Below are positions 1-7,445 of a DNA stretch of 64,000 nucleotides, piece after piece (the stretch's first letter is position 1; every line of letters begins with the position of its first letter). Source of the stretch: Pseudanabaena yagii GIHE-NHR1. Lineage in GTDB: Bacteria > Cyanobacteriota > Cyanobacteriia > Pseudanabaenales > Pseudanabaenaceae. The translations under genes were made by a program, and so were the position numbers. The notes beneath the pieces were generated by a model. That model saw nothing but the letters and a program-made list of their open reading frames with translations, ran no database searches and was not told the DNA's origin. The stretch lies in contig NZ_JAAVJL010000003.1 in NCBI RefSeq assembly GCF_012863495.1, forward strand, positions 186,001 through 250,000. Direction: 5' to 3'.

Positions 1-1
1 A

Positions 2-310
2 ATATTATTGCCTCAATTATGGGTTGGAGCAATTGTTGCTATGGACAATTTGCCAGTACATTACGCAGAAATTGCGAAAATCTTAATTGAATCTGTTGGG
101 GCTAAGGTCAAGTTTCTCCCTCCTTATTCTCCAGACTTATCACCGATTGAGTTATGTTGGTCAAAGTTAAAGGAAATTATTCGTTCAGCTAAAGCTCGTA
201 CAATCGAGGCTCTTGATGCGGCAATTACTTCGTCTATTCAGACTATTACTGATGAAGATGCTCTTAATTGGTTCCATCATTGTGGCATCTGCTTTGAGCC
301 TTTTAGGTAG
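2..310 (+). pseudogene. IS630-family transposase, C-terminal part (runs off window start)
   Basis: This is the C-terminal half of an IS630/Tc1-type DDE transposase; the reading frame is open at the first base, so the gene starts outside the window. Visible motifs are the second catalytic Asp in VAMDNLPVHY and the block PPYSPDLSPIELCWSKLK, which carries the third acidic residue (the E of PIE). Both are hallmarks of the DDE_3 domain. The frame ends at TAG 308-310. It differs in sequence from the complete IS630 at 422-1538, so it is a second, unrelated IS630 element. Its right terminal repeat could not be placed; it must lie between about 311 and 340, where sensor-gene sequence takes over. Whether the whole element is intact cannot be seen. 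Confidence 0.85.
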
Positions 311-421
311 CTTCTTTTGTGGCGGGTTTGATCAGAATTTGCTGTAAGGGATTTGCCAGAGCGATCAAAGGCGATCGCAATATCGATCTTGGAGTTAATC
401 TTTTCTAGAGATTCCTTGCTA

Positions 422-1538
422 TACCTTGACAGGGGGTAGACTTTATTTTTTATAAGAGTAAAGATGGAAGAAACGTTAACTTTTCTCCAAGATGCTCCGA
501 ATAACATTTACCAAAGAAGAAATAGATGCGCTACATTACGAAAGATTCCATCACCCGCATCCACGAGTGCAGAGAAAAATGGAAGCACTATACCTAAAAA
601 GCCAGAAATACCCACACAAGGAAATTACGAAACTGCTAAGAATCAGTGAACCGACACTGTTGAACTATTTACGAGATTATAAAGAAGGTGGGATAAGCAA
701 ACTGAAAGAACTGACCTTTAATCGCCCCCAGAGTGAACTAAAAAAGCATCAAGAAAGTTTAGAGATATATTTTCGAGAACATCCACCTAAAACGCTGGCT
801 CATGCAGCAGCAAAAATTACTGAGTTGACAGGGATTGTCCGTAGTCGAGAACAGGTGCGTCATTTCCTGAAATCGATGGGAATGAGTTGTCGTCGAGTGG
901 GGCTAATACCTGCAAAGGCTGACCCAGCAGCACAAGAGGAATTTCTTAAAAAAAACTAGAACCGCGCTTAGAGGAAGCTAAATCTGGACAAAGAGCCGTT
1001 TTCTTTGTTGATGCTGCTCACTTTGTCCTTGGAGCCTATTTAGGCTTTTTGTGGTGTTTTGAACGCTTGTTTCTTAAATCTGGGACGGGAAGACAGCGTT
1101 TTAATGTCCTCGGTGCACTTAATGCTGTTACTCATGAGTTGATTACTGTGACTAATGATTCTTACATCAATGCTCAAAGTGTTTGTGACTTACTCCACAA
1201 ACTTGCGGCTTTGGGTTTGACTATACCCATTACTCTTGTCTTGGATAATGCTCGTTATCAAAAGTGTGTTTTAGTTTTTGAGTTGGCTCAGTCATTAAAT
1301 ATCGAGCTTCTTTATTTGACTACTTACTCTCCAAACTTAAACTTGATTGAGCGTCTTTGGAAATTTGTGAAGAAACAGTGTCTCTACTCCGTCTATTACC
1401 CTGATTTTGATTCTTTCAAGTTTGCTATTGCTTCTTGCCTTGAGAATTCCCGCACTACTCATAAAGCAGCTTTGGATTCTTTATTGACTTTGCGCTTTCA
1501 GTCTTTTGATAATGTTAAGTCTATTCCCTGTTAAGGTA
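422..1538 (+). mobile_element. Complete IS630-family insertion sequence, TA target duplication
   Basis: The ends form an inverted repeat. The left end is TACCTTGACAGGGGGTAGAC at 422, and the right end read in reverse is TACCTTAACAGGGAATAGAC from 1538; 3 of about 22 positions differ. Each end is flanked by TA (420-421 and 1539-1540), the target duplicated by IS630/Tc1/mariner elements. Total length is 1117 bp, with one frameshifted transposase gene filling it. Precise removal restores the reading frame of the interrupted sensor gene, confirming both boundaries. Confidence 0.92.
492..1534 (+). CDS. IS630-family transposase made by probable -1 frameshift at A8
   Basis: The first frame (492-959, 155 aa) is the helix-turn-helix DNA-binding half, with a tail typical of IS630 orfA. 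It stops right after a run of eight A at 948-955. Slipping back one base there continues the protein in the -1 frame as LEPRLEEAKSGQRAVFFVDAAHF, with the first catalytic Asp in FVDAAHF. The second Asp is in LVLDNARYQK and the last acidic residue in YSPNLNLIERLWKFVKK. The product would be about 347 aa, the normal size for the family. A homopolymer slippery site joining HTH and DDE halves is known for many IS630 elements, so this is more likely programmed frameshifting than decay. A simple A-run indel mutation remains the alternative. The gene fills the element between its inverted repeats. Confidence 0.88.
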
Positions 1539-1798
1539 TATCTGGAGATAATGGCTGATTAGGATTAGATGATATTCCCAAATCATCGATGAGAGACTTA
1601 AGCATTCGATCAAGCCGACGGTGCATTGTCGTGGACTCGATCAAGGCAATCTTCTGCAAAATCAAATAGGACAACCCGACTGACAACCCCACTACCAGAA
1701 ATATAGTAGTAATGCTGCTAGCCAGCAATGTCCTTAGTCGCAGATTCATAGGATATGGCTTGTTGGTCTAAGGAAAAACTTTTAGGTCTCTGCGATTT

Positions 1799-1862
1799 AA
1801 TGAGGAACCAATTTTTGGTGATGCAGCGAAGTCGCTGCATCATCAAAAATTGGTTCCTCATT
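1799..1862. repeat. Long perfect-type palindrome upstream of broken sensor gene
   Basis: Two 31-nt arms beginning AATGAGGAACCAATTTTTG face each other around a 2-nt centre (about 1830-1831), with only one imperfection. The arms would form a very stable hairpin. It lies just upstream of the sensor-gene start and is not followed by a T-run on either side. It may be a bidirectional terminator or a small palindromic repeat. Confidence 0.8.
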
Positions 1863-2049
1863 TTACGGCGAAGAACTCCCATGATTATACCTAGGTATAT
1901 CGCAATCCTAAAACGAGCTGTAAAGTTTTGCAAAAGATAGTAAATTTTAAGCATTTAGTAAAATAATATACAGAAATATAAAAAGTTTTCCTTTCGGTTT
2001 TTAAGTTTTTGACATTCTGTACTTAACAGGGGGTAATTTTGGTATTCAT

Positions 2050-2212
2050 ATAATTGACACACCAAAGAACTCTTAGCCCTCACCCACTTCGACTGGCTCA
2101 GTGCATCGCCTAGCCCCTCTCCCGCAGGAGAGGGGGAACAAGAAAAATATCTTACTCCCCTTCTCCTGCGGGAGAAGGGGTTGGGGGATGAGGGGGTGAG
2201 TCAAGTATATTA
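2050..2212. repeat. MITE-like inverted repeat with C/G-rich arms
   Basis: This region contains no gene. Two self-complementary blocks, CCCCTCTCCCGCAGGAGAGG (2115-2134) and CCCCTTCTCCTGCGGGAGAA (2157-2176), each form a hairpin and can also pair with each other. Outer sequence (AGCCCTCACCC near 2075 against GAGGGGGTGAG near 2200, and TTGACACACC against GGTGAGTCAA) extends the inverted symmetry to about 160 bp. This is typical of non-autonomous repeats in cyanobacteria. The rest of 1955-2300 shows nothing else. Confidence 0.65.
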
Positions 2213-2307
2213 ACGCCGTCATTTATGCCTTTGCTACTCCTGAAACTTTGGTAATTAACTGTAGGGACTATGCAACTACTTGGCAATTTGATGAAGATCA
2301 ATACAAA

Positions 2308-2616
2308 TTACATAAAGCGATCGCACATCTTAAGTCTTCTATCCATACGATTTTGATTGAGAAGGCAGGCTTTGTATCCTCTTTCTACTAAGAATCTAGC
2401 TAAAGCATTGCCATAAGTGCTAGTGGCTTCCATACAACTATGCAAGTTTGTGACATTTTGAAGGTTTAGCCATTCTTGCAATTCAGCAAATCCTTCAGGA
2501 TTGTTGGCAAATACTTTGTTTTTAATCTTGGCGTTACCTTGGATGAGGGCAACATCAAATTTTGCTTTGCTGATATCTATTCCTAAAACATCACATACTT
2601 CATTGCTATTGTTCAT
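2308..2616 (-). pseudogene. IS110-family transposase, N-terminal remnant
   Basis: The translation begins with LGIDISKAKFDVAL and continues to CMEATSTYGNALARFL. These are the RuvC-like DEDD residues of IS110 transposases (first Asp in GIDISK, Glu in MEAT). Homology runs to about residue 88 (YKACLLNQN) and then ends in a short unrelated tail. The remainder of the DEDD domain and the whole Tnp20 serine domain are missing, so it cannot transpose on its own. Upstream on the same strand is about 260 bp of non-coding DNA with a strong stem, the position where IS110 elements encode their bridge RNA. The break point near 2340 was probably caused by deletion or by a later insertion. Confidence 0.85.
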
Positions 2617-2619
2617 CGT

Positions 2620-2830
2620 GTTTTCTTTGCTTCTTGCTAGAGTTTCTAGTACAGCAATTAGTGGAGTTTAACTATCCTTGTGAATGCAGGTATACCCATC
2701 GGATGACCTCTGATACTGCCCAGTCTTTATCTATTTCCACTGTTTAAGCAGAGACGACTCTATCTACAATAAGGGCTTGGTGTCCCTAGGGGCTGTTCGA
2801 GTTTATCTCTGCTTTTGCTTTTTCGGATTG
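2620..2830 (-). ncRNA. Candidate bridge-RNA region of the IS110 remnant
   Basis: Upstream of the IS110 start codon lies non-coding DNA with a perfect 9-bp stem, AAGCAGAGA at 2746-2754 pairing with TCTCTGCTT at 2806-2814. Between the arms is further self-complementary sequence (AGGG at 2772 with CCCT at 2784). In IS110 elements the non-coding left end is transcribed into a bridge RNA that selects target and donor DNA. Position and structure fit; sequence alone does not prove it, and the element's transposase is truncated. Confidence 0.35.
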
Positions 2831-2907
2831 TAGTAAAGATTTTATCTTTTACTTTTCTTCCTAGATACAAGGGGGGGCTTGGTTCGATTGAAAATTAATG
2901 GATAATT

Positions 2908-5061
2908 CTATACAGCACCATTATCTTTTTCAAAGAGAACCATCACTGTTTTCCAGATTAGCCAGAGATCATATCTGAGACTCCAGTTTTGCTTGTAGTA
3001 TAGGTCAAACTCCATCACCTCTTCAAAACTTCTAACCGTAGATCTGCCACTTACTTGCCATACACCACTTAACCCTGGTCTAACATCAAGGCGGCTCCAT
3101 TCAGTCATTTTGGAATCTGTATATTCATTTTCTATCTCATATAGTCCCACTTCCGCAAAAGTTGGTGGTCTTGTTCCAATCAAGCTCATATCCCCGATAA
3201 AAATGTTCCAAAACTGTGGAAATTCATCTAGGCTTGTTTTACGCAGAATTCTTCCTGTTTTAGTAATTCTAGGATCTTTCTTGTTTTTGAAAAATTTAGC
3301 ATTGTCTGCACTTTGAGTATTGCCATCAGTGAGATCTGCGATTTCATTGGTAACTTTCTGCTTGAGAATTTCGGCGTTCTTGACCATAGAGCGAAACTTC
3401 CAGATTGCAAAAGGCTTGCTCATTAGCCCTGCCCGTTTTTGTTTAAATAGAACTGGCCCTGCACTTTCGATTTTGATGGCGATCGCTAATGGGATAAACA
3501 GGAGCGCAGTGAATGCTAAGCCAATGATAGAGCCAATAATATCGATAAGCCTCTTGGGAAAACTGCGTACAGACGGATGGACTGGCACTCTAGGATCTAA
3601 TTCGATCGCAGGATAGAGAAAATACATGAGATAGGCGATCACACATAGGACGGGAATCTTAATCAGCGATTGATAGAGACGATATAACGTCATCGCGAGG
3701 CGACTCGTTTGCTTTTGCGATCGCGCACTTTTCTTACTAGGAGCACGATTAGTCCGCGAAGCAGGTTCAACAGGGAAAACATGAGCCAGATTTGTCATTT
3801 CTAAAATGGATTGCACCTGTGGATTAACACTCCAAAGCACAAGTTCGGTAGTTTCAGACTTACCTGACTGAATATCTGTCTGACGGATTACTTTCAGACA
3901 AGAGACTAAAGCTCCTATACCTGAGCTATCCATAAATTCAGTTTTAGACATGTCTATAATAATCTTGCGGAAATTCTCTTCCTCTTGACATAGTTGTCGA
4001 AAATCTTCCTTTAGCTTACGAGCCTCAGGGTTAAGCAGTTGTTTGGGAGTACTGATTAGGACTGTATCTTGGAAATTAGTCACTTGAACATCATGTAATC
4101 CAACCCTTAGTGATTGCTGATCATGACCTGTGGGGATATAAACTGTCTCAGGATAAAGTTTGGCAATTTCTTCGGCGCGGACTATTAGGAGATCCAGAGC
4201 CTTTAATGAGCGCAATAACCTTGCTGAAAGACTTAAATCTCGAATGCGTGTTTTGGATTCTACAAAGATGACTTGGCTCTTGTTGAGATACTTTGCAGCA
4301 ACGAGAAATGGTACAGCTACACCTGCACCAGTTGAAATGACGATATGTGGGCGTTCCTTAAAAATCACCCGAATTGCTAACAGTAGATTTCTCACTAGGT
4401 TAGGGAGGTTACGGTTAGTAGGACTATATGCCCAAAATGCTTTCTCATCCTCTAACTCAGATACAGTTGTGCCTGTTTTAAATGTAATCCAACTTCTATG
4501 CTTAAACTGCTTCCAATATTGATGTAACCCTTGCATTCCTTTGAAATGACCACCTGATGAGCAAACCAGCATGATTTTAGTTTGATCAGAACTAGGGTAG
4601 CGATCGCTTAAATAATTGCATAAGGGAGTATCTTCACCAAAATTCGCAGAATAGCGATTTACAGTGATTAACTTAAGAAACTTAACCAGATCGGCAGGCG
4701 ATCGCGCAATTAGGATGCCTTGATTTTCTAAATCATCAGCCATTTCTAATTGATGATCGTCAACATGCTCATGAAACTTGACCGTGCGGGGCACTAAGAT
4801 ATAGGGCTTATCAAAGTCTTCTAATAATAATGCTGTTCCTTCTCCACAGTGGGCAATGACTGCACTTGCTTGTTTAACTGTTTTTTTAAACTGAACTTCA
4901 GGAATGACTCTACTAATTTTAACGTCGTCAGGTAAACGTGTTGAAGAACCATATTGAATAATTACTTCTTCTGTAATCATTCCTTCTTTCATTAACAAGC
5001 CAACCCAATCCAATAATGCATTGAATGGATACTGCTCAGTCCCAACTGTTACTAATATCAT
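2908..5061 (-). CDS. Four-module protein: Alg13-like, Alg14-like, STAS, polyprenyl-phosphate sugar transferase
   Basis: The protein has 717 aa. Residues 1-150 resemble Alg13/PssE glycosyltransferase (MILVTVGTEQYPF, then IAHCGEGTALLLED and PRTVKFHEHVDDHQLEMAD). Residues 162-310 resemble Alg14/PssD (MLVCSSGGHFKGM, STGAGVAVPF, VESKTRIRDLS). Residues 330-430 form a STAS domain with the conserved DSSGIG at 378-383, the site phosphorylated in anti-sigma antagonists. A membrane segment follows near 466-486. Residues 501-717 are a bacterial sugar transferase of the WbaP/EpsL type, with KFRSM at 555, SLDEFPQFWN at 610 and GDMSLIGTRPP at 623. The likely role is starting an exopolysaccharide on undecaprenyl phosphate and adding the second sugar with the Alg13/14 pair, at the inner membrane face. 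The STAS module suggests control by a Ser/Thr phosphorylation switch. It appears to stand alone, with no other polysaccharide genes adjoining. The module order is directly visible; the coupling is inference. Confidence 0.85.
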   Translation of the reverse strand: MILVTVGTEQYPFNALLDWVGLLMKEGMITEEVIIQYGSSTRLPDDVKISRVIPEVQFKKTVKQASAVIAHCGEGTALLLEDFDKPYILVPRTVKFHEHVDDHQLEMADDLENQGILIARSPADLVKFLKLITVNRYSANFGEDTPLCNYLSDRYPSSDQTKIMLVCSSGGHFKGMQGLHQYWKQFKHRSWITFKTGTTVSELEDEKAFWAYSPTNRNLPNLVRNLLLAIRVIFKERPHIVISTGAGVAVPFLVAAKYLNKSQVIFVESKTRIRDLSLSARLLRSLKALDLLIVRAEEIAKLYPETVYIPTGHDQQSLRVGLHDVQVTNFQDTVLISTPKQLLNPEARKLKEDFRQLCQEEENFRKIIIDMSKTEFMDSSGIGALVSCLKVIRQTDIQSGKSETTELVLWSVNPQVQSILEMTNLAHVFPVEPASRTNRAPSKKSARSQKQTSRLAMTLYRLYQSLIKIPVLCVIAYLMYFLYPAIELDPRVPVHPSVRSFPKRLIDIIGSIIGLAFTALLFIPLAIAIKIESAGPVLFKQKRAGLMSKPFAIWKFRSMVKNAEILKQKVTNEIADLTDGNTQSADNAKFFKNKKDPRITKTGRILRKTSLDEFPQFWNIFIGDMSLIGTRPPTFAEVGLYEIENEYTDSKMTEWSRLDVRPGLSGVWQVSGRSTVRSFEEVMEFDLYYKQNWSLRYDLWLIWKTVMVLFEKDNGAV

Positions 5062-5330
5062 AGTTCCGCTTTCCCTCTTGTTTAATAATGTAGAACAGGA
5101 TTGACATAGTGACTAGATTTGGTACAGATTGCTCGCGCATCACAGCCAATTAAAACCTAGTAAATTCGTTAGACTTGTATAAGCCCTATTGGAAAGAAAC
5201 TAAGTAAAATATTGCTTAATTTCTTTCTACCCCCCCTATATCTAGAAATAATCATAACTAATCACCTACACCCAATACCTCAGCAAAAAGTATTACGATA
5301 AGCTCAAAAGAACCAGCGATCGCATTAAAT

Positions 5331-5924
5331 ATGCACAAATATCTCAACACAAGCCCAGTAATTGACTGGAAACATCCCCAAATTTTGGATCTTGCCTATG
5401 ATCTTGCTTCAGGCATAACATCACATGAAGCGATCTCAAAGGTTTGTTTTGAGTGGGTACGTGATGAAATTTGTCATAGTGTTGACTACCAAATGAATCC
5501 TGTGACTTGGCGAGCCTCCGATGTCTTACATTACAAAACAGGATATTGCTATGCAAAAAGCCATTTATTAGCAGCTTTACTTCGCGCAAATGGAATTCCC
5601 GCAGGTTTTTGCTATCAGCGTTTAAGCATTGATGATACTGGTGCACCCTACAGTCTGCATGGATTTAATGCGGTTTATTTACCTGAATTTGGTTGGTATC
5701 GCATGGATGCAAGGGGAAATAGAACGGGAGTTGATGCTCAATTCACTCCACCACAAGAAAGGTTAGCTTTCCAGATTCAGTTCCCTGAAGAGATGGATTC
5801 ATCGAACATACTGCCAGAGCCACTGAAAATTGTAATTGAAGCTTTACAGTCTCACACCAGATGGGATCAAATGTTGCGGAATCTCCCCGATGTTTCCTTA
5901 GAGCAAGCTAGGATAATCTTGTAA
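5331..5924 (+). CDS. Transglutaminase-like family protein
   Basis: This 197-aa protein has the transglutaminase/papain-like triad in the expected order: Cys73 in YKTGYCYAKSHLLAALLR, His110 in YSLHGFNAVYL and Asp126 in GWYRMDARGN. It has no signal peptide, so a cytoplasmic cysteine-protease or amidase-like role is likely; the substrate is unknown. The start ATG 5331 is the first in the frame, and there is no strong Shine-Dalgarno. A degenerate copy with the catalytic Cys changed to Ser lies at 11962-12476, and only this copy keeps a complete triad. It is followed by a Rieske gene 73 bp downstream, with no sign of an operon link. Confidence 0.85.
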   Translation: MHKYLNTSPVIDWKHPQILDLAYDLASGITSHEAISKVCFEWVRDEICHSVDYQMNPVTWRASDVLHYKTGYCYAKSHLLAALLRANGIPAGFCYQRLSIDDTGAPYSLHGFNAVYLPEFGWYRMDARGNRTGVDAQFTPPQERLAFQIQFPEEMDSSNILPEPLKIVIEALQSHTRWDQMLRNLPDVSLEQARIIL

Positions 5925-5997
5925 TTTTTGAGATCGTTGACATAGTCAATTGCACAACTTTATCTTAACTTTAATTACTTAGCCAATAGGTGATATT

Positions 5998-6480
5998 ATG
6001 CCCCTCCCTTTTGCCACAACCCGACGACGTTTACTTTTTTTGGGTGCAAGCATTGCTTCCACTTTTGGTACAGCGATCGCTGCTTTTGGGCAGCAACCCA
6101 CTAGCGCTCCTAAGCCACCAGCACCCCAGTCACCAAAACCTAGAACCGATGGATTTGTACCTGTTGTTGGTCCCGCCAATATCTTAGAAAAAAATGGTAA
6201 AGTTTTGACCGATAAGGTTCTCATTATCCGTAATAGTGCCGACAAAAAGCTGGTTGCAGTTAGTCCTCTATGTCCTCATCGCAATTGCGTAGTTGACTGG
6301 AAACAAGACACACAGAAATTTGTCTGTCCTTGTCATGCGTCGGAATTTGGCTTTGATGGCAAAGTTCTCAAAGGTCCCTCGGAAAAAGGTTTAATTGCCT
6401 TTGATGTGAAGATTGAAGAAAATCGCTTTTTCGTCAAACCTCGTGCCATAGACAAATCTAGCAAGACTATCTCAGGATAA
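5998..6480 (+). CDS. Rieske [2Fe-2S] protein with Tat-like signal
   Basis: The 160-aa protein has the Rieske ligands Cys92-Pro-His94 and Cys110-x-x-His113 (LCPHRNC and CPCHAS), which bind a 2Fe-2S cluster through two Cys and two His. The extra cysteines Cys97 and Cys112 sit where the structural disulphide of high-potential Rieske proteins occurs. The N-terminus TTRRRLLFLGASIAS looks like a twin-arginine signal, so the folded protein is probably exported to the thylakoid lumen or periplasm or left membrane-anchored. A Pro-rich linker (residues 34-50) joins signal and domain. It is shorter than PetC (about 180 aa) and the cluster loops differ (CPHRNC rather than CTHLGC), so it is a PetC-like or auxiliary Rieske electron carrier rather than the main b6f subunit. 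Its partner is unknown. Confidence 0.85.
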   Translation: MPLPFATTRRRLLFLGASIASTFGTAIAAFGQQPTSAPKPPAPQSPKPRTDGFVPVVGPANILEKNGKVLTDKVLIIRNSADKKLVAVSPLCPHRNCVVDWKQDTQKFVCPCHASEFGFDGKVLKGPSEKGLIAFDVKIEENRFFVKPRAIDKSSKTISG

Positions 6481-6528
6481 GTCTATAGATGCACTGACAA
6501 AATAAATTTGCGATAGAAAGTTAAAGAT

Positions 6529-6567
6529 GATAGGGCGATCGCTTGCTTGTAATGCGATCGCCCTATC
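6529..6567. terminator. Hairpin built from HIP1 sequence
   Basis: The 14-nt arms GATAGGGCGATCGC and GCGATCGCCCTATC flank an 11-nt loop, 49 bp after the Rieske stop. No T-run follows, so it is a candidate factor-independent or processing hairpin rather than a classical terminator. Confidence 0.5.
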
Positions 6568-6604
6568 TTGTAATGATAAGAATAATGTTGCACAACTCCA
6601 ACAA

Positions 6605-6757
6605 TCTCATGATTGATTTGTCGACATTTTTCGCTGCTTAGCCATGATTGATATTCCCCTTGTTTACAAGCTTCTAAAAGAACAACATCCAGATCTTGCC
6701 GACTTTCCAATTCACTTTAATGACACTAGATACCAAACAAGCTTGAGATTTACTTAG
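6605..6757 (+). pseudogene. Junction of HAD-hydrolase tail and phosphotransferase head (relics)
   Basis: Two gene scraps lie end to end. First, a tail MIDLSTFFAA followed by TAG at 6638-6640, which looks like the C-terminus of a HAD phosphatase. Then at ATG 6644 comes MIDIPLVYKLLKEQHPDLAD, continuing to FPIHFNDTR before the frame ends at 6757. This matches the first 25 or so residues typical of aminoglycoside phosphotransferase (APH)-family proteins in bacteria; the rest of the gene is absent. The same two scraps recur at 12488-12630. The assignments rest on short segments and are inference. The remaining intergenic DNA of 6481-6798 holds only the hairpin at 6529. Confidence 0.45.
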
Positions 6758-6798
6758 AATAAGCCCATTGATGCTGAGGCAAAATGGTTGCATGGCGA

Positions 6799-7353
6799 CT
6801 ATTCCAATTTTTTTATAACCTGCGCGATCGCCTCTAACACTTCATCACACCAGCTAACCCAGTCTTCTTGATAGCGGATTGCACGCCGAATGATTAGATG
6901 CATATATAGATCCTTTAGCTCTAGGGATTCTAAATTTTTGGCAAAATGCTCATCCATCTTTCTGACATGGAGTGCCATGTTTGCATGGAGTTGTCGCCGC
7001 CTTTCGATTTCGCGCACAGTCACTTGATGGGGAACTAAATGCGCCGCCAAACCCATTACACCTAAATCTTCACGCATTGCAGTTGGCTCAGTGGGTTGAA
7101 CTAGCCAATCCGTAAGTTCTTTTAGCCCTTGATCGGTAATGGAATAAATTTTTTTGTCTAGCCTGCCTGCCTGTGGAATTGCCTCATAGGTAACACTACC
7201 CTGCTTCTCTAGCTTGGCAAGTTCGGCATAAATTTGCTGCTGGCTTGCTTTCCAAAAACAACTCCCAAAACCTTCAGCAAATTCTTTGGCGACTTCATAG
7301 CCACTGAGGGACTGCCGAGAGAGGAAAGCAAGGATGGTATGTTTGAGCGCCAT
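6799..7353 (-). CDS. PadR-family transcriptional regulator
   Basis: The protein starts MALKHTILAFLSRQSLSGYE (ATG at 7351-7353), the canonical PadR N-terminus with its winged helix. It continues with QQQIYAELAKLEKQGSVTYE and a long C-terminal helical dimerisation region (PadR C-terminal, Vir-like), 184 aa in all. A longer reading from 7416 would cross the operator-like palindrome and is unlikely. PadR proteins repress their own gene and a divergent target until a small phenolic or drug-like ligand binds. The divergent neighbour is an SDR gene leading into devBCA, and a perfect palindrome lies between the two starts. It therefore probably controls that export cluster. The ligand is unknown. Confidence 0.9.
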   Translation of the reverse strand: MALKHTILAFLSRQSLSGYEVAKEFAEGFGSCFWKASQQQIYAELAKLEKQGSVTYEAIPQAGRLDKKIYSITDQGLKELTDWLVQPTEPTAMREDLGVMGLAAHLVPHQVTVREIERRRQLHANMALHVRKMDEHFAKNLESLELKDLYMHLIIRRAIRYQEDWVSWCDEVLEAIAQVIKKLE

Positions 7354-7401
7354 TTTTCGATCGCAAACTACTTGACGAATTTTATGGGTTAAGTATACAT
7401 T

Positions 7402-7435
7402 GTTTTTTGTATTCAAAAATTTGAATACAAAAAAC
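7402..7435. promoter_or_regulatory. Probable PadR operator between divergent genes
   Basis: Perfect 16-nt arms GTTTTTTGTATTCAAA and TTTGAATACAAAAAAC are separated by 2 nt. The site lies in the 92-bp gap between padR (start 7353) and the SDR gene (start 7446) and includes the ATAC/GTAT-type dyad common in PadR operators. It would cover the promoter of the SDR-devBCA genes and lies close to that of padR. There is no T-run consistent with a terminator and no gene end here, so an operator is the best reading. Confidence 0.7.
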
Positions 7436-7445
7436 GGAGTTAAAA

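Larger units (their letters stand above)
311..1749 (-). pseudogene. Membrane sensor gene interrupted by IS630 (N-terminal part)
   Basis: A minus-strand gene starts at ATG 1747-1749 with an N-terminal membrane segment (LLASSITTIFLVVGLSVGLS, then LSYLI) followed by a helical region, as in periplasmic-sensing kinases or CHASE-like sensors. It runs to 1541, where the IS630 element sits. If the element and one TA copy are removed, the frame continues without a break at 419 down to about 311 (SPD then SKESLEKINSKIDIAIAFDR). That reads like the start of an extracytoplasmic sensing domain. It then meets the first IS630 remnant and nothing more of it is seen in the window. The gene is therefore dead or truncated. 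Membership in a particular sensor family is inference; no catalytic domain is present. Confidence 0.65.

Noticed and set aside
492..1534. Two separate genes (HTH protein and DDE protein)
   Set aside because: The -1 continuation over the A8 run gives one contiguous transposase, with the first catalytic Asp in the stretch between the two frames.
1718..1954. Overlapping small frames on both strands at 1718-1954
   Set aside because: They read through the 64-bp palindrome, which makes similar frames on both strands; no family match or ribosome site.
5998..6480. PetC, the main cytochrome b6f Rieske subunit
   Set aside because: Shorter than PetC, altered cluster loop (CPHRNC), and no petA neighbour as usual for petC; kept as a Rieske protein without symbol.
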